Below are positions 40,361-41,251 of a DNA stretch of 41,251 nt, one piece after another; position 1 is the first letter of the stretch; the number at the start of each line of letters is the position of its first letter. Source of the DNA: Nitrososphaerota archaeon (GTDB lineage Archaea > Thermoproteota > Nitrososphaeria > Nitrososphaerales > JACQRY01). The notes beneath the pieces are model-generated. The model was given only the letters and a program-made list of their open reading frames with translations. It made no database searches and was not told the origin of the DNA. Made by a program: the position numbers and the translations under genes. The stretch is taken from contig JACPCU010000025.1 of assembly GCA_016184315.1 (NCBI GenBank), forward strand, positions 1-41,251, given 5' to 3'.

Positions 40361-40858
40361 AATAACTACGGCGAGCTCCGTCGTGAAAGACGGGTCAATA
40401 GTTCGTAGGTTTTGTTTCATTCAGCAATCTTGATAGGTTGACCTTCTCTGGTGCATTCTCTTGATGCTAAGATGGCTTTTGAACTGCGCTCTCTTTAGTG
40501 ATGATTATGGGTGGCCTATCTCTTCAAGGAACTCTGTGTTCTTTTTCAAAGAGACTTCTAGGTGTTTGAGGCACTTCGATTCCTGCTCAAGGCCTCCAGA
40601 GAGTGCTTTTGTTGCGAAATGATTACTGAAGAAGCTCCCTGTTTGCGATACTCCATAAGAAATAATGTCCTGCTACAATCAATGTGAAAGCCCGACACGA
40701 AAAGAATGGCTCCGACGCTAAGACAGGTATAGGATTGGGATTACGCAGGTATGCCTTCCATAAGATAATAGAATCTGCAACTAAATGCCCGAATTCAGTG
40801 GCGACTCTTTCATTCTTAGCTTTTATTTTCACTCTTCTGATTTTTCGATTCTGTTCAA
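40361..40858. other. Region without a convincing gene
   Basis: About 500 bp. Short open frames on both strands overlap each other and none has coding character or a good start. No repeat or RNA structure stands out. Confidence 0.4.
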
Positions 40859-41065
40859 TTGAGATACGTGGCTGGGTCGTTTTATGTCTCTCCAAAGGGT
40901 GAGTTGACAGAGGTACAGCTGCGTGGAGTTGTGGCTTCAATTCTTCTCACTAAGCCGGTAATCGGCGTCAATAGCTATGGAGAGTTTTCAGAAGAAACTG
41001 ATCACGGAGAGTTTGTTGCAGCATCCACTGGATTTGCGCAAGCCGTCGATAACGGGTCTTACTGA
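40859..41065 (+). CDS. Possible small protein, uncertain
   Basis: A 68-codon frame from TTG 40859 with balanced composition (YVAGSFYVSPKGELTEVQLRGVVASILL). A stop lies 7 codons upstream. No promoter or SD is clear, and no family is recognised. It may be a fragment of a larger gene. Confidence 0.3.
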   Translation: MRYVAGSFYVSPKGELTEVQLRGVVASILLTKPVIGVNSYGEFSEETDHGEFVAASTGFAQAVDNGSY

Positions 41066-41073
41066 AAAGAGCT

Positions 41074-41251
41074 CTAGGGTTTGCCCAAAACTTTCTTCAT
41101 GTCTTCATAATACTCTTCGTAGGGATGAATAGGCAGGATCTCGAGTTCCACGCTATGCCCATGCTCTTTGATGATGGGCAGCCCGGAAAGAGCATTATCA
41201 AGATCGCGGTTAGAGGGGACATCCACAATTGCCAAGACTTGTCGTAGTCCT
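41074..41251 (-). CDS. Partial muconolactone-isomerase-like small protein
   Basis: The last 58 codons of a gene running out of the window on the minus strand. The translation VLAIVDVPSNRDLDNALSGLPI and the closing HSVELEILPIHPYEEYYEDM resemble small ferredoxin-like proteins of the muconolactone-isomerase type (pattern LPL…V.V.PL). These are usually ~90-95 residues. The 5' part is missing. Confidence 0.55.
   Translation of the reverse strand, partial: GLRQVLAIVDVPSNRDLDNALSGLPIIKEHGHSVELEILPIHPYEEYYEDMKKVLGKP

Noticed and set aside
40623-40940. Overlapping frames on opposite strands (105 and 72 codons)
   Set aside because: Mutually overlapping, no promoter or SD, and no recognisable domain; one hydrophobic run is not enough.

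Overview
The window is archaeal chromosomal DNA of medium GC. It carries an archaellin, archaeal type IV pilins, an XPB-Bax1 pair, TrmB- and PadR-type regulators, a KaiC-like ATPase and an archaeal geranylgeranyl diphosphate synthase. Many genes have a TATA/box A about 26 bp upstream of their start codon and no leader, often with TTG as start; genes inside operons use Shine-Dalgarno (SD) motifs. This points to a TACK-type archaeon (Nitrososphaeria/Bathyarchaeia-like) rather than a haloarchaeon. The lineage is inferred from gene content, not from a marker gene. No rRNA, tRNA or CRISPR array was seen.

Layout. 1-4.5 kb: an archaellin, a small membrane protein, two TrmB-family regulators and a winged-helix regulator. 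4.5-11.3 kb (minus strand): a type IV pilus operon with three pilin-like proteins, secretion ATPase, TadC/ArlJ-type membrane platform and an unknown protein, preceded by a small membrane protein. 11.6-15.9 kb: a MoxR ATPase plus VWA protein pair flanked by three uncharacterised soluble proteins. 15.9-18.4 kb: a V4R-domain protein with a KaiC-like N-terminus, and geranylgeranyl diphosphate synthase. 18.8-21.8 kb: XPB helicase and Bax1 nuclease. 22-24 kb: CruF-type carotenoid hydratase and a UbiA prenyltransferase, divergently transcribed. 24-26.7 kb: KaiC-like ATPase, a secreted protein and a CBS protein. 26.9-32.2 kb: small regulators, a transposase remnant, microproteins, an Rhs remnant and a palindrome/repeat cluster; this is the least orderly, accessory-looking part.

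32.3-40.4 kb is the most distinctive region: a nearly complete gas vesicle locus. A tightly packed minus-strand operon encodes, in transcription order, a winged-helix protein, GvpN, an unknown helical protein, GvpF/L, GvpG, GvpO, a GvpJ with an added zinc ribbon, GvpM, GvpH, GvpK, a second GvpF/L and a small unknown protein. The structural gene gvpA stands apart on the plus strand, with its own leaderless promoter and a strong hairpin terminator. Between them lies a gene for an unusual regulator: restriction-endonuclease-like domain, PadR winged helix and Cys-rich tail. Its promoter and the gvp operon promoter share a 32-bp element (27 of 32 positions identical) made of an inverted repeat joined to the TATA box. 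This suggests one regulon in which the PadR-nuclease-fold protein may control both itself and flotation.

The C50-type carotenoid genes, KaiC-like and V4R sensors, pili/archaellin and gas vesicles together suggest a motile or buoyant archaeon that positions itself in a gradient; that reading is inference.
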